Positions 8,389-17,683 of a stretch of DNA of 64,000 nucleotides are shown here, piece by piece. Positions within the stretch are counted from its first letter, which is position 1. Every line of letters begins with the position of its first letter. Source of the stretch: Candidatus Peregrinibacteria bacterium RIFOXYB2_FULL_33_20 (GTDB lineage Bacteria > Patescibacteriota > Gracilibacteria > UBA1369 > GWF2-33-10); the NCBI GenBank assembly GCA_001788835.1, contig MFXK01000013.1:18922-82921 (forward strand), read 5' to 3'. Below the pieces are notes generated by a model. It had not been told where the DNA came from and searched no databases. It saw nothing but the letters and a program-made list of their open reading frames with translations. The position numbers and the translations under genes are program-made.

Positions 8389-9834
8389 TTATAAAATTAC
8401 CCTACACTTGGTCCCGTTTTTACTGTCCTCGATTTCATAACCTTGGTTTTTGATAATGTTTCGAAGTTCATCTGACTTGGCCCAGTTTTTTTCTTGGCGA
8501 TAATTTTCCCGTTCTTTAATTAAGTCCAAAATTTCGGCAGGAATTTTGACTCCTTTAGTTTGGAATACAGCCAAGACAGTATCAATTTTGGCAATAAAAG
8601 ATTTAATTTCATTTATATCATTTTGATTTAACGTTTTTTCGTCAATCATTTTGTTGACCTGCTTAATGAAATCAAAAATTGATCCCAAAGCTCCAGAGGT
8701 ATCAAAATCATTGTCCATATGTTTTTCGAATGAGTCTTGGGCTGTTTGGATGAGTTTTGTAACTTGCGAGTTTAAGATTCCTGCTTCTTCCTTCGCTAAA
8801 GCTTCGGAGGACAAGTTCGCAGGAATGACAGATGAAGGAGCAGAAATCACAGAATTCAGTCTGAAAATAAATTCATGAAGTCTTTGGAGGGCATTTTTGG
8901 CTTGGTTCAAAACTTCATCTGAGAAATCGATGGGGTTTCGATAATGATTGGAGATTAATAAAAATCTGACAACTAGTGGATCATATTTGGCAAAAATTTC
9001 TTTTAATGTGAAAAAATTTTTTAAGGATTTGCTCATTTTTTCATTATTTACTTTCACAAAACCATTGTGCAGCCAGTATTTAACAAAGAGTTTATTGGAA
9101 AAACTTTCACTTTGGGCAATTTCGCACTCATGATGAGGAAAAATGAGATCAAGACCTCCACCATGAATATCAATGGTATCGCCAAAAATATCGAAATTCA
9201 TGGCGCTGCATTCAATATGCCAGCCTGGACGACCATCTCCCCATGGACTTTTCCATTTTGGCTCATTTGGTTTTGATTTTTTCCATAATACAAAATCTTG
9301 AGGATTGTGTTTATTTGTATCAATTTCAATTCTTGCTCCAGAATTTAATTCCTCTAATTTTTGTTTGGAGAGTTTTCCATACGCTTTAATTTTTTTAACA
9401 TCAAAATAAATGCCATCATCAAGTTCGTAAGCAATATTTTTTTTTATTAAATCCTCAACCATTTTGATCATTGTGGCTATGTGTTCTGTAGCTTTTGGCT
9501 TGTGGTTAGGCGGAAGAATATTCAACTGCTCATAATCTTTTTCATATTCAGGAATGATTTTATTTGCAAGTTCTGGGACTGTTATTTCTTCTTCATTTGC
9601 ACGATTGATCATTTTGTCATCAATGTCGGTATAATTTGAAACAAAAGTAACATCATAACCTTTATAAATTAAATATCTGCGGATTAAATCAAAACTTGCC
9701 GCTGATCGGCCATGTCCGAGATGAGCATAATCATAAACAGTTGGTCCACAACAGTACATTTTGACTTTATTCTTTTCTGTTGGTTCAAAAGTTTCTAATT
9801 TTGCCGTGAGGGTGTTGTAGAGTTTGAGAGGCAT
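8389..9834 (-). CDS. cysS: Cysteinyl-tRNA synthetase
   Basis: This enzyme charges tRNA-Cys with cysteine in the cytoplasm. The 481-aa protein is of normal length. Class I motifs are present: a HIGH-type motif at residues 38-41 (HLGH, in CCGPTVYDYAHLGH) and KMSKS near 267 (NEKMSKSLKNFF). Zinc ligand regions are CCGPTVYD, GWHIECSAM and HHECEIAQSE. The C-terminal helical tRNA-binding part carries an odd insert near residues 335-352 (APSSVIPANLSSEALAKEEAG) that is encoded by a palindromic repeat. It is the last gene of the minus-strand run that begins with ferredoxin, and 127 bp of repeat sequence separate it from leuC. Confidence 0.97.
   Translation of the reverse strand: MPLKLYNTLTAKLETFEPTEKNKVKMYCCGPTVYDYAHLGHGRSAASFDLIRRYLIYKGYDVTFVSNYTDIDDKMINRANEEEITVPELANKIIPEYEKDYEQLNILPPNHKPKATEHIATMIKMVEDLIKKNIAYELDDGIYFDVKKIKAYGKLSKQKLEELNSGARIEIDTNKHNPQDFVLWKKSKPNEPKWKSPWGDGRPGWHIECSAMNFDIFGDTIDIHGGGLDLIFPHHECEIAQSESFSNKLFVKYWLHNGFVKVNNEKMSKSLKNFFTLKEIFAKYDPLVVRFLLISNHYRNPIDFSDEVLNQAKNALQRLHEFIFRLNSVISAPSSVIPANLSSEALAKEEAGILNSQVTKLIQTAQDSFEKHMDNDFDTSGALGSIFDFIKQVNKMIDEKTLNQNDINEIKSFIAKIDTVLAVFQTKGVKIPAEILDLIKERENYRQEKNWAKSDELRNIIKNQGYEIEDSKNGTKCRVIL
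8776..8829. repeat. GATTCC/GGAATGAC palindromic repeat inside cysS
   Basis: GATTCCTGC at the left end and GCAGGAATGAC at the right end form the outer stem. The inside holds the CGCTAAAGCTTCGGAGGA 18-mer shared with the zinc-ribbon gene repeat. The 54-bp length is a multiple of three, so the cysS frame stays open. Confidence 0.75.
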
Positions 9835-9865
9835 TAGGGGGAAAATTTTAAATTGAGGAGAAAAA

Positions 9866-9961
9866 GGGTGAAGGTGTGAAGGATGTAGTCAGTAGTCGGT
9901 AGTCAGTTCGAACTGACCACTGACTACTGACTACCGACTACCGACTACCGACTACCGACTA
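9866..9961. repeat. GTGTGAAGG/CAGTTCGAAC repeat, copy 1 (cysS-leuC spacer)
   Basis: The spacer starts with GAAGGTGTGAAGGATGTA. It continues into a near-perfect 22-bp inverted repeat around TTCGAA (AGTCAGTAGTCGGTAGTCAG with its complement, two mismatches) and ends in about five tandem copies of the heptamer GACTACC. The same modules recur at 14293-14430 and 22480-22650. Confidence 0.75.
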
Positions 9962-11368
9962 CTACAAATATTTCCTTACATCCACAATTCTCCCTTCAAT
10001 TCCTGCAGCCGCGGCCATGATTGGACTCATTAAGAAAGTTCGTCCTTTCGGTCCTTGGCGACCTTCAAAATTTCTATTACTTGTGGAAGCACAATATTGG
10101 CCTGGCTCAAGCATATCACCATTCATGGCTAGACACATACTGCATCCAGGGCGTCTCCATTCAAAACCAGCTTGAATAAAAATTTTATCCAATCCCTCGG
10201 CAATTGCTTGTTTTTCAACTTGTCTTGATCCGGGAACAACTAAAGCTCGTACATGATCAGCTTTTTTATGGCCTTTAACAATTTGACTTGCAGATCGTAA
10301 ATCCTCAATCCTTCCGTTTGTACAAGATCCAATGAAAACAACATCAATTTTTTGTCCTTCCATTTTTTGTCCTTCTTTAAGTCCCATATATTCTAATGCT
10401 TTTTTTGTAGCTAGTTTTTCGTTTTCTGTTTCAAAATTTTTTAAATACGGGATATTTCCGGAGATTTTGATGCCCATGCTAGGGTTTGTTCCCCAGGTGA
10501 CCATTGGTTCAAGATCACTGATATCAATTTCAATGGTTTTATCAAATTTAGCATTTTTGTCAGATTTCAAGGTTTTCCAATATTTTAAAGATTTTTCCCA
10601 TTCAAGCGCTTTTGGAGCAAATTCTTTATTTTTTAAATATTCAAAAGTTGTTTCATCAGTGGCTATCATTCCTGCTCTGGCACCAGCTTCAATCGTCATG
10701 TTGCACAAAGTCATTCTGCCTTCCATTGATAAATTTTTAATTGCTGATCCTGTATATTCAATGACATATCCTGTTCCACCATCAAAACCTATTTCTCTAA
10801 TTATTGCCAAAATAATATCTTTTGCAGTTATTCCTTTTTGAATTTCTCCATTAACTTTGATTAACATTGTTTTTGGCTTAAACTGAAGAAGACACTGTGT
10901 CGCAAGCACATGCTCGACTTCGCTCGTACCTATTCCAAATGCAAGCGCTCCAAAGGCTCCATGCGTTGAAGTATGGCTATCCCCACAAACAATTGTCATC
11001 CCAGGCTGAGTTAAACCTAATTCAGGAGCGATAACATGAACAACGCCCTGTTTTTCGGTATTCCAGTCATAGCAGGTAATTCCAAATTCTTGGCAATTTT
11101 CAACCAAAGTATTTAATTGTTTTGTGGCAATGGAGTCAGCGCCTTTTTTGCCATAAAGCTCGGGGAGTGTTGGGCTTGAATGATCAAATGTTGCTGTGTT
11201 TTTTTCTGGTTTTCTGACTTGAAGATTTTTTTTACGAAGATTGGTAAATGCTTGAGGGGAGGTGACTTCATGAAGCATTTGCCTATCAATATAGATTATG
11301 GCTGGTCCATCTTTCTCCTGGTGTACGACATGAGCATTCCAGATTTTATCGAAGAGAGTTTGAGACAT
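9962..11368 (-). CDS. leuC: 3-isopropylmalate dehydratase large subunit (aconitase family)
   Basis: LeuC with LeuD isomerises 2-isopropylmalate to 3-isopropylmalate in leucine synthesis, and can also act on citramalate in the pyruvate route to isoleucine. I choose the start [10 protein letters not shown] at 11368. The track's start at 11428 adds 20 residues ([14 protein letters not shown]...) that LeuC proteins lack. Family motifs: THEVTSP-like ([10 protein letters not shown]), [27 protein letters not shown], and the 4Fe-4S ligands in IGSCTNGR (near 346) and GCSMCLAMN (near 406-409). It lies 63 bp downstream of leuA and probably shares its transcript. No leuD or leuB is in the window. Confidence 0.95.
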   Translation of the reverse strand: MSQTLFDKIWNAHVVHQEKDGPAIIYIDRQMLHEVTSPQAFTNLRKKNLQVRKPEKNTATFDHSSPTLPELYGKKGADSIATKQLNTLVENCQEFGITCYDWNTEKQGVVHVIAPELGLTQPGMTIVCGDSHTSTHGAFGALAFGIGTSEVEHVLATQCLLQFKPKTMLIKVNGEIQKGITAKDIILAIIREIGFDGGTGYVIEYTGSAIKNLSMEGRMTLCNMTIEAGARAGMIATDETTFEYLKNKEFAPKALEWEKSLKYWKTLKSDKNAKFDKTIEIDISDLEPMVTWGTNPSMGIKISGNIPYLKNFETENEKLATKKALEYMGLKEGQKMEGQKIDVVFIGSCTNGRIEDLRSASQIVKGHKKADHVRALVVPGSRQVEKQAIAEGLDKIFIQAGFEWRRPGCSMCLAMNGDMLEPGQYCASTSNRNFEGRQGPKGRTFLMSPIMAAAAGIEGRIVDVRKYL

Positions 11369-11431
11369 ATAGGAATTTTGAATTAGTCCATACAGAAAAA
11401 TATAACCTTTAAATATAAAGTTTTGCAATTC

Positions 11432-12949
11432 TTATTTTTTCAAATTTAAAGCTCGATTTAAGGCGTTTATGTAAGCTAAAGTACTGGCAACAATTATATC
11501 AGTTGAAGCCCCACGTCCTGTTATTGTTTTTCCTTTATAAAGAATTTTGGCAGTAACTTCTGCCTGGGCATCTATTCCTGCTGTTACAGCTAACATTGAA
11601 AATTCAGTTAGTTTCGGATGTACGCCCATGATATTTTCAATGCCTTGATAAATGGCATCAACTGGACCTGTACCTGTTGCCGCAGTCATTTTGATTTCGC
11701 CAGTTTTTAAATTTTTTAATTGTACTGAGGCTGTAGGGATACTGATGTTACCGCTTGAAATTTGCACTTGGCTTAATGTCCATGTTTCTTGTGATTTTCC
11801 AGATTCTGTTTGAGCTATAACTTCTAAATCTTCATCAAAAATTTCTTTTTTCTTATCTGCTAAATTTTTAAATTCAATAAATGCTTTATTTATTTGTTCT
11901 TTGCTTAAGTCATGCCCAAGTTCTTTTAATTTTTTTGAAAAAGCATGCCTTCCTGAATGTTTGCCTAGTACTAATTTGCTTTCTTCTTTAATTCCAAGAT
12001 CAGAAGCTTTCATAATTTCATAAGTTGATCTTTCTTTAAGTATTCCATCTTGGTGTATACCCGCTTCATGAGCAAAAGCATTTGCACCAACAATAGCTTT
12101 ATTTGGCTGGACTCCTATTCCAGTTATCTGAGTCAAAAGTTTACTTGTTTTATAAATTTCTTTTGTTTTGATCTGAGTTTTTACTCCAAAATATTTTGGT
12201 CTTGTTTTGACAGCCATAACAACTTCCTCAAGTGCAGCATTGCCAGCTCTTTCGCCAATACCATTTATTGTACATTCAACCTGTCTTGCGCCGTTTAGGA
12301 CTCCACTTAATGAATTTGCAACTGCTAATCCCAAGTCATTATGGCAATGAGTTGAAATAATTACCTTATCAATATTTTTTACATTTTTTTTGATATTTTG
12401 AATGACCTTACCAAATTCATAAGGAAGAGAATATCCAACAGTATCAGGGATATTAAGGACATCAGCTCCGGCTTCAATTGCAACAGTCAGAGCTTCGTAA
12501 AGAAATCCAAGGTCAGACCTAAGCGCATCCTCTGGGGAAAAATCAACTCTAGGACAAAGACTTTTTGCATAAGTCACCATTTCTTTAATTGTTTTTAGAG
12601 CTTCATTACGAGTGATTTTTAATTTATGTTGTAAATGTATATCACTTGTTGCAAGAAATGTATGAATTCTGGGTTTTTTAGCGTTTTTCAAAGCTTCCCA
12701 GGCTGTTTGAATATCTTTTTCCAGGCATCTAGCTAATCCGCAAATTTCAGGTTTTGTTAGTTGTTCAGCAATGGCTTTGACAGCCTGAAAATCATCTTCA
12801 GAGGCCATAGGAAATCCGGCTTCAATAACATCAACATTTAGTTTTTCTAGTTGTCGGGCTAATCTCATTTTTTCTGACACGTTCATGGAAAATCCCGGAG
12901 ATTGTTCTCCGTCACGCAGAGTGGTGTCGAATATGCGAAGGTAAGGCAT
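11432..12949 (-). CDS. leuA: 2-isopropylmalate synthase
   Basis: Catalyses the first committed step of leucine synthesis, condensing acetyl-CoA with 2-oxoisovalerate. The 505-aa protein starts with the HMGL-like TIM barrel ([16 protein letters not shown], with the metal- and substrate-binding Arg-Asp) and carries [15 protein letters not shown] and [20 protein letters not shown]-terminal LeuA dimer/regulatory domain begins near residue 385, which implies leucine feedback control. Length is typical of the bacterial type. It lies 40 bp after the ferredoxin gene on the same strand. The separate citramalate synthase at 57953 is a different branch of the same superfamily. Confidence 0.96.
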   Translation of the reverse strand: MPYLRIFDTTLRDGEQSPGFSMNVSEKMRLARQLEKLNVDVIEAGFPMASEDDFQAVKAIAEQLTKPEICGLARCLEKDIQTAWEALKNAKKPRIHTFLATSDIHLQHKLKITRNEALKTIKEMVTYAKSLCPRVDFSPEDALRSDLGFLYEALTVAIEAGADVLNIPDTVGYSLPYEFGKVIQNIKKNVKNIDKVIISTHCHNDLGLAVANSLSGVLNGARQVECTINGIGERAGNAALEEVVMAVKTRPKYFGVKTQIKTKEIYKTSKLLTQITGIGVQPNKAIVGANAFAHEAGIHQDGILKERSTYEIMKASDLGIKEESKLVLGKHSGRHAFSKKLKELGHDLSKEQINKAFIEFKNLADKKKEIFDEDLEVIAQTESGKSQETWTLSQVQISSGNISIPTASVQLKNLKTGEIKMTAATGTGPVDAIYQGIENIMGVHPKLTEFSMLAVTAGIDAQAEVTAKILYKGKTITGRGASTDIIVASTLAYINALNRALNLKK

Positions 12950-12989
12950 AGTTGATAAGTTGTTAATTGTTATTGTTAAATTGTGAGAT

Positions 12990-13265
12990 TTATAAAAATA
13001 CAGAAGTAGCGCCTTTGATTCTGGCCTGGCAACCTAAGCGGTTGATTTTGCCGTCAAGCCCCATATTTTTTTCTGCTGGAGTGGCTGGTTCTAAATTTTC
13101 AGGATTTTTTTCAATCATACACATACAAGTGGTGCAAATTCCCATCCCTCCGCAGGCTGAAATCATTGGAATACTATTTGCTTGTGCTACTTGCAGAATT
13201 GTTTTACCTGTTTCTGCTTCAACAGTTTTATTTTCATTTCCATAAGTAAATTGAATTTTTGGCAT
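12990..13265 (-). CDS. [2Fe-2S] ferredoxin
   Basis: A 91-aa electron carrier of plant/adrenodoxin-like fold. The cluster ligands are the Cys residues in [12 protein letters not shown] (C-x5-C-x2-C) and the distal Cys of RLGCQA. The upstream strands ([24 protein letters not shown]) fit the family. It heads the minus-strand run ferredoxin-leuA-leuC-cysS. LeuC needs an iron-sulfur cluster, so a role in electron supply or cluster assembly is conceivable, but that is inference from position only. Confidence 0.9.
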   Translation of the reverse strand: MPKIQFTYGNENKTVEAETGKTILQVAQANSIPMISACGGMGICTTCMCMIEKNPENLEPATPAEKNMGLDGKINRLGCQARIKGATSVFL

Positions 13266-13478
13266 AAAGGATAGAATGTGGAAAAAGATTTTATAATGCT
13301 TGTGCGCTGGCTGAAGTTAATTGCATTAGGACTTTGAAAATTATAATAAACAGTAGAATTTTATTATCTAAAATATAAACTTGCAAGACACAAATTCCTT
13401 TTGTTGTTTTAGAAATTTTGTTTATACTTGAATTGTATTAATACTTTTAACTTTTTTCTTTATACTTTTTGCTATTCT

Positions 13479-14291
13479 ATGCAACAATATTTAAGTTTAG
13501 TTCGGGAAATTTTGCGGAATGGTGAGGAAAGAAAAGATAGAACAGGTACTGGGACGATTTCAATTTTTGGCGCTCAGAGGAAATATGATTTATGTGAAGG
13601 TTTCCCATTAGTCACAACAAAAAAAGTTAATTTGCAAAATATTATTGCAGAACTTCTTTGGTTTTTAAGTGGTTCAACTAATATCAATGAAAAATTAGAG
13701 AGATTAAATGGGAAAAGTTTGCATGAAATTACCAAAATTTGGGATGATTGGGCAGATAAACAAGGCGAGTTAGGTCCTGTGTATGGATATCAGTGGAGGA
13801 AATGGAAAACTTATGATGGTAAATTTATAGATCAGATTCAAAATGCAATTGATATGATTAGGCATAATCCAAGCTCGCGTAGAATTCTGGTCAATGCTTG
13901 GAATGTTGCTGATATTGATAAAATGGCTCTTCCTCCCTGTCATATGTTTTTTCAGTTTTATGTGATTAACGGAAGGCTTGATTGTCAGTTGTATCAAAGA
14001 AGTGCTGATGTTGCTTTGGGCGTGCCTTATAATATTGCCAGTTATGCTGTATTAATGCATATGATTGCTGAAGAATGTAATTTGGAAGCGGGAATTTTTA
14101 CACATACAACTGGAGATACTCATATATATTTGAATCATATAGAAGGTTTGAAATTGCAGTTAACTCGAAAACCGCATGTTTTGCCAAAAATAAAAATTGC
14201 TAAAAAAGCATTTTGGGATTTGAAATTAGATGATTTTACATTAGAAAATTATGAATATGATCCGTTTATTAAGTTTGAGATAGCGGTGTGA
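13479..14291 (+). CDS. thyA: Thymidylate synthase
   Basis: Makes dTMP from dUMP with methylene-tetrahydrofolate. From the start I prefer ([12 protein letters not shown] at 13479) the protein has 270 aa, close to the usual 264. The track start at 13428 adds 17 residues not found in the family. Visible motifs are [11 protein letters not shown], the catalytic Cys in [12 protein letters not shown] (near residue 154), [20 protein letters not shown] and [13 protein letters not shown]. It sits just upstream of folA, whose product regenerates tetrahydrofolate from the dihydrofolate made here. A repeat element separates the two genes. Confidence 0.97.
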   Translation: MQQYLSLVREILRNGEERKDRTGTGTISIFGAQRKYDLCEGFPLVTTKKVNLQNIIAELLWFLSGSTNINEKLERLNGKSLHEITKIWDDWADKQGELGPVYGYQWRKWKTYDGKFIDQIQNAIDMIRHNPSSRRILVNAWNVADIDKMALPPCHMFFQFYVINGRLDCQLYQRSADVALGVPYNIASYAVLMHMIAEECNLEAGIFTHTTGDTHIYLNHIEGLKLQLTRKPHVLPKIKIAKKAFWDLKLDDFTLENYEYDPFIKFEIAV

Positions 14292-14292
14292 G

Positions 14293-14430
14293 AGGGGAGG
14301 GAAGGTGTGAAAGTGTGAAGGAGGAGGAAAGAGGATGTAGCCAGAAGTGAGTAATCAGAAATCAGTTCAAACCGATTACTCACTACCGACTACCGATTAC
14401 TTTCTCAGTTCTCAGTTCTTAGTTCTAATT
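14293..14430. repeat. GTGTGAAGG/CAGTTCGAAC repeat, copy 2 (thyA-folA spacer)
   Basis: GAAGGTGTGAAAGTGTGAAGG is followed by GGATGTAG and an inverted repeat with perfect arms GTGAGTAATC and GATTACTCAC around a CAGTTCAAACC core. Then come CTACCGACTACCGATTAC and a run of TCTCAGTTCTTAG-type words. It is closely related to the copy inside the Ddl-like gene (shared words GTGAGTAATCAGAA and CAGTTC-AACCGATTAC). Confidence 0.75.
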
Positions 14431-15093
14431 ATGGTTAATTTCAGCATCATTGTCGCAGTTGATTCTAAGATGGGGATTGGGCAAAATGGAATGATTCCAT
14501 GGCATCTTAAGGGTGATATGAAGTATTTTCAGGAGGTGACGAGTGGAAAGTGGCAAGATTCCTGCCTTCGCAGGAATGACAAGGCGGACGGGAATGATAA
14601 AAATGTCGTAATTATGGGGCGAAAGACTTGGGAGTCTATTCCTGAAAAACATAGACCTTTGAAAAATAGAGTTAACGTTGTTTTGAGTAGAAATATTGAT
14701 TATAAAGTTCCTGATGGGGTTTTAGTTTTTAAATCTTTGGAGGAAGTTTTGGAAAGTTTAGAAAGGAAAGATTCCTGCTTTCGCAGGAATGACAAAGGAG
14801 ACAGGAATGATAAAGGAGACGGGAATGATAAAGGAGACGGGAATGACAGTGGAGAGATTTTTATCATTGGTGGTGCGCAGATTTATAATAAAGCAATTAA
14901 AAATCCTTTGTGTACTAAAATTTATTTAACACAAATTGAAAAAGATTTTGATTGCGATACTTTTTTCCCGCAAATACCAAGTAGTTTTGTTAAAACTAAA
15001 GAATCAAATGTTCAAATTGAAAATGGTATAGAATATAGATTTATCGAATATGAAATAGGAGTTATGCGATATGCGACTAGCGAAAACTCATAA
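14431..15093 (+). CDS. folA: Dihydrofolate reductase with repeat-derived insertions
   Basis: Reduces dihydrofolate to tetrahydrofolate with NADPH. The real start is MVNFSIIVAV at 14431; the track's extra 28 residues are translated repeat. Motifs: VDSKMGIGQNGMIPWHLKGDMKYF with the catalytic Asp, VIMGRKTWESIP, VVLSRN, and IIGGAQIYNKAI. The protein has 220 aa instead of the usual 160-170. The excess comes from two in-frame inserts, WQDSCLRRNDKADGNDK after residue 42 and DSCFRRNDKGDRNDKGDG... near 114-142, both encoded by GATTCC...GGAATGAC palindromes and their tandem remnants. They fall in surface loops between conserved strands, so activity may be kept. The C-terminal MRYATSENS also comes from repeat sequence. 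Confidence 0.95.
   Translation: MVNFSIIVAVDSKMGIGQNGMIPWHLKGDMKYFQEVTSGKWQDSCLRRNDKADGNDKNVVIMGRKTWESIPEKHRPLKNRVNVVLSRNIDYKVPDGVLVFKSLEEVLESLERKDSCFRRNDKGDRNDKGDGNDKGDGNDSGEIFIIGGAQIYNKAIKNPLCTKIYLTQIEKDFDCDTFFPQIPSSFVKTKESNVQIENGIEYRFIEYEIGVMRYATSENS
14557..14580. repeat. GATTCC/GGAATGAC palindrome inside folA, copy A
   Basis: GATTCCTGCCTTCGCAGGAATGAC-type hairpin of 24 bp (8 codons) with arms ATTCCTGC and GCAGGAAT, read as DSCLRRND. Confidence 0.85.
14770..14856. repeat. GATTCC/GGAATGAC palindrome plus 18-bp tandem repeat inside folA
   Basis: A second 24-bp hairpin (14770-14793) differs by one base from copy A. Its right end begins four tandem 18-bp units of the form GGAATGATAAAGGAGAC (14785-14856), read as NDKGDG. 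All lengths keep the folA frame. Confidence 0.85.
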
Positions 15094-15136
15094 TTCATAT
15101 CGCGTATCGCACATCGCATATCGCACATCGCACATC
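15064..15136. repeat. ATCGCATATCGCAC minisatellite at the folA 3' end
   Basis: Words of the form ATGCGATATGCGA on the left are complementary to CGCGTATCGCACATCGCATATCGC on the right, with ATCGCAC-type units repeated. The element overlaps the last codons of folA and reaches the stop of the convergent protease gene. Confidence 0.65.
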
Positions 15137-17566
15137 TTAATAATCATAATCATAATCATCAGAAACAGTATCTAATTGAAATATTTTATCAATAATATAG
15201 GATCCTTCACCACGAGTTAAAGCGTAATTAATATCATCAACTCCATAAGGCATTAATTCGAATTTATAGGCAATTTGAAGGTAAGGTATATACCATGGAA
15301 TTAATGATGGAGCTTGCCAGATTTCATATTTATAAAGGGTTAAGGCAATTTTGAAAGCAGCTGTTAATGAAATTTGATTTTCTGGATAAAGATATTTCTT
15401 GTCATTAATTTCTGTGCCAGAAATAGCTTTTTCTTCTTGTGCGAAAGCAATATATGCAGAATCGCCATCAGTATAATTTATGTCTTCAAAACAATTTTCT
15501 TTACAACCCATATAATTTTTTTCAAAAGTTTTTACTTTTTCTCCTTTATCTCCAGTTAAACTTTTTACAGCCCAAATGATGAAATCTTTTCTTGTTAGAT
15601 TTGCAGTTGGGGCAAATTTTTCAGGTATTGTTGCTCCAAAAACTGAATTTTGTGCTAGTTCTTTAATATTTTCTTCATACACATAATTTTCAATATCCGT
15701 CAAAGTTTGACCTTTTGCTTTGCTGAAATCAGGTACTATATACATACCAGTTCCTTTGTTCTCAAATTGCAATGCCTTCAAAATGTTTTGAACTTTAGTA
15801 ATATTTGTTGCAAATTCCTCTATTTTATCAGAATAAGTGATAGATAAATATGAATCAGAAGATAAGTTGATATATATATTTGTTGTGTATGAAGCGGTAG
15901 AAGAATCGTTGTAGTAATCATATTCATAAGTATAGTAGAATCCTTTCAATCCATCGATTTTTAAAGCTCCTTTTGAAATAAATGAATAATATGAAGCACT
16001 TAAATATGAGTCCAAACTTTTAATTGTATCTTTTTTGAATAAATCAAAATCATTTTTATATTTTTCATCTTCATATGAACTTAAATACATTTCAAGATAG
16101 AAATTTGAATCTAGTTTCTTGACAAAATTTGCTCCGAAATACATTACACCATCCCATTCAAAAGTAGCATCATTTAAATAAATTTCATTTTTTAAATCTT
16201 GAGGAAGATTTACTTTGATATATGGATTTTTATTAGTAAGTGTGTAGATAGGTGTGTAATTTATTTTTGACATATCAACTTCAAATGAAGCGATGATTTT
16301 CTTTACATCATCTAATTTTTTTTCATCTGCAGTAGAGTATTCATAAGCTAATGAAATAACTTTGTCTCCATATGGAATATAGTAAGTTATAGAGCTGATT
16401 TTGCCTAATGTCCAAAATTCCAATGATTTTGTTTCAATTACGGCATCATATTTTTCATTTAATTTAGTTTTTTCGTATTTGTATTCATCATAGCTAGAGG
16501 AAAGAGAGCTTTGGTCTTCGCGATATTTCATAACATCATCCAAAGTTACATCATATCCATAAGAAGTTGTAGCAATAGATACATAAATTATCGAATTTTC
16601 TTCATATTTATTTGGAAAAATTGTAACGCTATTTGAATATCCAGATGAATACGAACTTTGATCGTCAAAAGCTCCTTCAAGAGAATTACCAGTTTCCCAT
16701 CCATTAATTATAGAAATTTGATATGGAGGATAGTCGTTCTGATAAAAACCTTTCTCATTTGCATTAATATATGTTTGCATCAGTGAAATAAGTTTTTCAT
16801 TTGCAATTTTATTTACCTGAGGATCAAGTTTAATATTGTCTGTAATCCAAGTGGAAGCTTCAGTAATAGGTAAAAAATATCCAAGAGTTTCAGATGAATA
16901 ACTTGAATTAACATAAGTAGGAATACCAACTAAATTTCCGTTTGCATCAATAGCAGTACCTCCAGAATTTCCAAATGAAATTTTCGCATCAGTTTTTAAA
17001 TATGAAATTGAATCTATATCGAGTGAACCACTGATAATGCCTTCAGTTACAGTTAAAGTTTTTCCGCCAATATCCGGATAGCCAAGTACGGTCAGTTTGT
17101 CGCCGGTTGCCGGTACAGTAGAATTGATATAAGGCAGATAGAAGTTAAAACTTATTTGATTGCCTCTGGCATCAGTTGGATCCATTTTTAGCAAAGCTAA
17201 ATCTAAATCAACATTTCTTTCAATCACTGAAGCGGAAAATTCGCAAACTGGATTTTCGATGTCATTTGCTTTTGTTAAACAAATTTGAAAAGCATCATAT
17301 GGTTTGGTTGAATCATAATAATCCTCAATAACATGATTGTTTGTAAGGATAGTCCCATTGTCATCAATTAAAGTTCCAGATCCAAGTGAATCAGCAACTA
17401 AATTGCCATCATAATCGAGAGTAAAAGTATGGATTTTGACGGTAGGGAGATAAGCGGAGGAAATGTCGGTGGGAAGATAAGTGCTGGCGGCAGAGGAAAA
17501 GAAAGGAATGAATAACAAAATAGAGAATAGAGAATAGAAAATAGAGCGAAAGTGGTTTTTTTTCAT
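15137..17566 (-). CDS. Secreted trypsin-like serine protease with SLH-like C-terminus
   Basis: The 809-aa product has a signal peptide (MKKNHFRSIFYSLFSILLFIPFFSSAAS). A trypsin/HtrA-type domain follows with the triad in TNNHV (near 77), DLDLALLKM (near 124) and ISFGNSGGTAID (near 197). No PDZ domain is evident. The middle (about 260-620) is Tyr/Ser-rich with repeated beta-type segments of unknown family. The last 180 residues resemble S-layer homology repeats (ELAQNSVFGATIPEKFAPTANLTRKDFIIWAV; CFEDINYTDGDSAYIAFAQEEKAISG). It is probably an extracellular protease held at the cell wall and cleaving envelope or external proteins. The SLH assignment is weaker than that of the protease domain. Confidence 0.85.
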   Translation of the reverse strand: MKKNHFRSIFYSLFSILLFIPFFSSAASTYLPTDISSAYLPTVKIHTFTLDYDGNLVADSLGSGTLIDDNGTILTNNHVIEDYYDSTKPYDAFQICLTKANDIENPVCEFSASVIERNVDLDLALLKMDPTDARGNQISFNFYLPYINSTVPATGDKLTVLGYPDIGGKTLTVTEGIISGSLDIDSISYLKTDAKISFGNSGGTAIDANGNLVGIPTYVNSSYSSETLGYFLPITEASTWITDNIKLDPQVNKIANEKLISLMQTYINANEKGFYQNDYPPYQISIINGWETGNSLEGAFDDQSSYSSGYSNSVTIFPNKYEENSIIYVSIATTSYGYDVTLDDVMKYREDQSSLSSSYDEYKYEKTKLNEKYDAVIETKSLEFWTLGKISSITYYIPYGDKVISLAYEYSTADEKKLDDVKKIIASFEVDMSKINYTPIYTLTNKNPYIKVNLPQDLKNEIYLNDATFEWDGVMYFGANFVKKLDSNFYLEMYLSSYEDEKYKNDFDLFKKDTIKSLDSYLSASYYSFISKGALKIDGLKGFYYTYEYDYYNDSSTASYTTNIYINLSSDSYLSITYSDKIEEFATNITKVQNILKALQFENKGTGMYIVPDFSKAKGQTLTDIENYVYEENIKELAQNSVFGATIPEKFAPTANLTRKDFIIWAVKSLTGDKGEKVKTFEKNYMGCKENCFEDINYTDGDSAYIAFAQEEKAISGTEINDKKYLYPENQISLTAAFKIALTLYKYEIWQAPSLIPWYIPYLQIAYKFELMPYGVDDINYALTRGEGSYIIDKIFQLDTVSDDYDYDY

Positions 17567-17629
17567 AATATTTTTTGTAAAATAAAGATTATATAATGTT
17601 AAAGTAACTTAATTTATTGGCATTTTCTA

Positions 17630-17657
17630 TTGACTAAAAATAAATTTTAAGTATAAT
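17630..17657 (+). promoter_or_regulatory. Promoter of the 337-aa orphan gene
   Basis: TTGACT (17630-17635), a 16-bp spacer and a perfect TATAAT (17652-17657). The ATG at 17684 follows an A-rich leader of about 20 nt. Confidence 0.65.
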
Positions 17658-17683
17658 TAAAAATATTTTTTAAAAAAAATAAA

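Noticed and set aside
8651-8878. ORF of 75 aa containing SFAKASEDKFAG
   Set aside because: It is antisense to cysS. The peptide comes from reading the palindromic repeat on the other strand.
9926-9961. Tandem GACTACC units as a possible CRISPR array
   Set aside because: Units are 7 bp without spacers, and no cas gene is present; it is a microsatellite inside a composite repeat.
10332-10841. 169-aa ORF on the plus strand
   Set aside because: It lies wholly antisense to leuC, with a low-complexity Ser/Phe/Ile composition typical of a shadow frame.
14347-14430. 28-residue N-terminal extension of dihydrofolate reductase
   Set aside because: It is translated repeat sequence. The family start is MVNFSII, and the same peptide occurs in the Ddl linker because both come from the repeat.
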